From Clostridia bacterium (lineage in GTDB: Bacteria; Bacillota; Clostridia; DUPQ01): DNA of 9,100 nt. The DNA lies in contig JAUUZV010000094.1 in assembly GCA_030592085.1 (NCBI GenBank), forward strand, positions 1 to 9,100, in the 5' to 3' direction. How positions within the stretch are numbered: position 1 is the first letter of the stretch; every line of letters starts with the position of its first letter. The translations under genes were made by a program, and so were the position numbers. Below the pieces are notes generated by a model. It did not search any database. It saw only the letters and a program-made list of their open reading frames with translations, and was not told the DNA's origin. Below are positions 6,694 through 9,100 of the stretch, in pieces.

Positions 6694-7955
6694 TCTGACA
6701 CTTTCCTTTCGTAACCATTTTTTGTTGGTTTGTAATAAATAACATCGCTAATTTGATCTGGTAAAAATTGTTGATTAACAAAATTCCCTTCATAATTATG
6801 TGCATATTTATATCCAATACTATACCCATGCTCTTTCATTCCTTTTGCAGGAGCATTACGTAGCCACATTGGGATTTCACCTATATTTTTATTTTTTATA
6901 TCATTAAGAGCATTATCAATTGCAACATATGTTGCGTTTGATTTAGGACTAACTGCAATATAATTTGCAGCTTCTGATAAAATAATTCTAGCTTCTGGCA
7001 TTCCTATCATTCTAACAGCTTCTTGGGCTGCTTGTGCAACAAGTAGTGCTGTAGGATTTGCTAAACCCACATCTTCGGCTGCACAAATAACTATTCTTCT
7101 TGCTAAGAAATTAATATCTTCACCTGCATAAAGAGCCCTAGCTAAATAAAATGTCGTTCCATCTGGAGAAGAGCCTCTCATAGACTTTATAAATGCACTA
7201 ATATTATCGTAATGTTCATCTGCATTTTTATCAAACCTTATGGTTTTAGTTTGAATACAATTTTTCATTGTTGGTAAATCAATATTTATACTACCTTGTT
7301 TATCTAATTTTGTGGTAAGTACAGCTAATTCTAGGGCATTAAGTGCTATTCTAGCATCTCCTTGACTAACAACTGAAATATATTGTAAAGCTTTTTTTTC
7401 AATGTTTATTAAATATTTTCCTAATCCAAACTCTTTATCCTTTAGAGCCATATCTAAAATAGTTAATATATTTTCTTCACTTAATTGTATAAGTCTAAAA
7501 ACATTTGAACGAGATATTAAAGATTTATTTACTTCAAAGTATGGATTTTCAGTAGTTGCACCAATTAAAACAATTGTTCCATCTTCTACAGAAGGTAATA
7601 AAGCATCTTGTTGAGCTTTATTAAAACGATGTATCTCATCTATAAACAATATTGTTTTTGCAGCTTGATTTAATAAAGAATTTTTAGTTTCATGTATAAC
7701 TCTTTTTATATCAGCAACACCTGATGTAACTGCGTTAATTTGTTCAAAATTACTTTTCGTAGTTTTTGCAATAATTCTTGCTAGAGAAGTTTTCCCAGTT
7801 CCAGGAGGTCCAAAGAGTATAATTGAGCGTAGTCTATCAGCTTCTATCATTCTACGAAGAAGTTTATTTTCACCAATAATCTCAACCTGTCCAATGAATT
7901 GCGAAAGATTTTTTGGAGTCATTCTATAAGCTAATGGTTTTTTTTCATCAATCAT
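6657..7955 (-). CDS. rarA: Replication-associated recombination protein A (RarA/MgsA), AAA+ ATPase
   Basis: This 432-residue protein belongs to the RarA/MgsA/WRNIP1 clamp-loader-like AAA+ family, which acts at stalled or gapped replication forks. Seen: the N-terminal signature PLAYRMTPKNLSQFIGQ (7-23), Walker A GPPGTGKT (49-56), Walker B ILFIDEIH (102-109), sensor 1 GATTEN (132-137), a likely arginine finger at R149, and a sensor 2 region near GDARIALNALE (199-209). The C-terminal tetramerisation domain follows, with SPDGTTFYLARAL (263-275), RRIVICAAEDVGLANP (286-301) and WLRNAPAKGMKEHGY (364-378). Length fits the family (about 420-450). The ATG lies 3 bp after the glyA stop with no Shine-Dalgarno visible; because the family signature begins at residue 7, no later Met can be the start, so coupling to glyA is inferred. 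The RuvB helicase is a distant relative but lacks these C-terminal blocks. Confidence 0.95.
   Translation of the reverse strand: MIDEKKPLAYRMTPKNLSQFIGQVEIIGENKLLRRMIEADRLRSIILFGPPGTGKTSLARIIAKTTKSNFEQINAVTSGVADIKRVIHETKNSLLNQAAKTILFIDEIHRFNKAQQDALLPSVEDGTIVLIGATTENPYFEVNKSLISRSNVFRLIQLSEENILTILDMALKDKEFGLGKYLINIEKKALQYISVVSQGDARIALNALELAVLTTKLDKQGSINIDLPTMKNCIQTKTIRFDKNADEHYDNISAFIKSMRGSSPDGTTFYLARALYAGEDINFLARRIVICAAEDVGLANPTALLVAQAAQEAVRMIGMPEARIILSEAANYIAVSPKSNATYVAIDNALNDIKNKNIGEIPMWLRNAPAKGMKEHGYSIGYKYAHNYEGNFVNQQFLPDQISDVIYYKPTKNGYERKVSEWMKERKNSIKE
6701..6706 (-). promoter_or_regulatory. Ribosome binding site of the small membrane protein gene, inside rarA
   Basis: GGAAAG on the - strand, 7 nt before the ATG at 6693, lies within the rarA coding end. 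It decides the start of the small gene and argues that the 37-bp overlap with rarA is genuine. Confidence 0.6.
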
Positions 7956-7958
7956 AAT

Positions 7959-9100
7959 CTAATATAAAGGATACCTTTCTACTAATATTTTAACATCATT
8001 AATTACTTTTTCATGGTTTTTATCAAAATCATCAATAGTTAAAGCCATTAATCTAGCTATTTCTAACATATCTTTTTCAACCATTCCCCTACTTGTAACA
8101 GCTGGTGTTCCTAATCTAATACCACTTGTTAGTGTGGGTTTTTTAGTATCATAAGGGATTCCATTTTTATTACAAGTAATATTTACTTCATCTAATATTC
8201 GTTGTGCTTTTTTACCAGACATTTTTTTATTAGTTAAATCTACTAATAACAAATGAGTATCTGTTCCTCCAGCTACTAAGTTAAATCCATGATTAAGTAA
8301 TCCTTTTTCAAGAGCTTTTGCGTTTTTAATAATTTGTTTTTGATAAGTAATAAAGTCATCACTTAATGCTTCTTTAAAACTAACTGCTTTTGCAGCAATT
8401 ATATGCATTAATGGTCCACCTTGAATACCTGGAAAAACTGCAGAATTTATTTTTTTCGCATGTTCTTCTTTACATAAAATCATTCCACCTCTTGGTCCTC
8501 TTAAAGTTTTATGTGTAGTAGTTGTAACAAAATCCGCATAAGGTATTGGTGATGGATGTAAACCTGTTGCAACTAATCCTGCTATATGAGCTATATCTAC
8601 CATTAAGTATGCTCCACACTCTTTTGCAATATTTGAAAATTTTTCAAAATCAATAGTTCTAGAATAAGCACTAGCACCAGCAATTATCATTTTAGGTTTA
8701 TGTAATAAAGCCTTTTCTCTAACTTCATCATAATCAATAGTTTGTTCATCTTTTTTAACACCATATGAGATAACATTATAATATTTACCTGAAATATTTT
8801 TAAACATACCATGTGACAAATGTCCACCACATGAAAGATCCATACCCATAACAGTATCTCCTGGATCTAAAACAGCAAAAAATACTGCTAAATTAGCAGA
8901 AGCTCCTGAATGAGGTTGTACATTAGCATGATCAGCTTTAAAAAGTTCTTTTGCTCTATCAATTGCAAGTTGTTCTACAATGTCTACATATTGACATCCA
9001 CCATAATAACGTTTATTTGGATACCCTTCAGCGTATTTATTAGTTAATGGAGTTCCCATTGCATCTAAAACAGCTTCACTTACAAAGTTCTCACTTGCAA
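7959..9100 (-). CDS. glyA: Serine hydroxymethyltransferase (partial, 5' end outside window)
   Basis: This PLP enzyme interconverts serine plus tetrahydrofolate with glycine plus 5,10-methylene-tetrahydrofolate, the main one-carbon source of the cell. The open frame runs off the window edge; the codons at 9060-9098 encode ASENFVSEAVLDA, the conserved N-terminal SHMT block, so the ATG at 9057-9059 is internal. Numbering from that internal Met: LTNKYAEGYPNKRYYGG (5-21), QPHSGASAN (48-56), VDIAHIAGL (154-162), THKTLRGPRGG (182-192) with PLP lysine K184, and SGIRLGTPAVTSRGM (312-326). The visible protein has 379 residues of a usual 410 or so, so only about 30-35 are missing. It is the most upstream visible gene of the operon; the promoter, and any folate or purine control, would lie outside the window. 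Confidence 0.96.
   Translation of the reverse strand, partial: ASENFVSEAVLDAMGTPLTNKYAEGYPNKRYYGGCQYVDIVEQLAIDRAKELFKADHANVQPHSGASANLAVFFAVLDPGDTVMGMDLSCGGHLSHGMFKNISGKYYNVISYGVKKDEQTIDYDEVREKALLHKPKMIIAGASAYSRTIDFEKFSNIAKECGAYLMVDIAHIAGLVATGLHPSPIPYADFVTTTTHKTLRGPRGGMILCKEEHAKKINSAVFPGIQGGPLMHIIAAKAVSFKEALSDDFITYQKQIIKNAKALEKGLLNHGFNLVAGGTDTHLLLVDLTNKKMSGKKAQRILDEVNITCNKNGIPYDTKKPTLTSGIRLGTPAVTSRGMVEKDMLEIARLMALTIDDFDKNHEKVINDVKILVERYPLY

Noticed and set aside
7402..7614. A 70-codon + strand open frame inside rarA
   Set aside because: It is antisense to the rarA ATPase domain and resembles no known protein.
9057..9059. ATG as the true start of glyA
   Set aside because: The frame continues upstream to the window edge and encodes the conserved ASENFVSEAVLDA block, so this Met is internal.
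1..9100. Reassignment of TGA to tryptophan
   Set aside because: None of the ten visible stops is TGA, but no gene contains an in-frame TGA and tryptophan is encoded by TGG throughout, so the data fit the standard code with AT-rich stop preference.
1..9100. CRISPR array, tRNA or rRNA gene, insertion sequence, or riboswitch
   Set aside because: No regularly spaced repeats, cloverleaf sequences, transposase frames or long structured leaders were seen. The largest gaps are 72 and 70 bp and are accounted for by a promoter, palindromes and a terminator.

Overview
This is a strongly AT-rich, gene-dense stretch of bacterial chromosome. All complete reading frames decode with the standard code, and stops are TAA (seven) or TAG (three). 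The gene set points to a low-GC Gram-positive bacterium (Bacillota): a LytR-CpsA-Psr (LCP) protein, which attaches polymers to the cell wall; a glutaminyl-tRNA synthetase followed by a clostridial-style Xer recombinase; and a compact iscS-iscU-mnmA sulfur cluster. I cannot place it more closely than Clostridia or a related AT-rich gut-type lineage from sequence reading alone.

Left arm, + strand (1-2371): the last 63 codons of glnS (GlnRS); a XerC/XerD-type tyrosine recombinase whose ribosome binding site lies inside the end of glnS; then a 72-bp gap carrying a plausible promoter and an LCP-family membrane-anchored protein. The + and - transcripts converge at a strong hairpin with T-tracts on both sides (2387-2420), read as a shared terminator.

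Right arm, - strand (9100 down to 2442): seven genes in one direction with gaps of at most 9 bp and several overlaps, almost certainly one operon. The order of transcription is glyA (serine hydroxymethyltransferase, cut by the window edge), rarA (AAA+ replication-repair ATPase), a small two-helix membrane protein of unknown function, iscS/nifS (cysteine desulfurase), iscU (Fe-S scaffold), mnmA (tRNA 2-thiouridylase) and apeA (M18 aminopeptidase).

Functionally, the core of the operon is sulfur mobilisation. IscS takes sulfur from cysteine; IscU receives it for Fe-S cluster assembly, and MnmA receives it for 2-thiolation of tRNA wobble uridine. GlyA (glycine and one-carbon supply), RarA (stalled forks) and the aminopeptidase are housekeeping passengers whose link to sulfur transfer is not evident. 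No rRNA, tRNA, CRISPR array, insertion sequence or prophage is visible, and no intergenic gap exceeds about 72 bp. I found no evidence for a new multi-gene system. The points worth a second look are small: a repeated 14-bp palindrome, a nested membrane ORF, a cysteine-rich IscU tail, identical gene overlaps, and an LCP protein with an enlarged domain.
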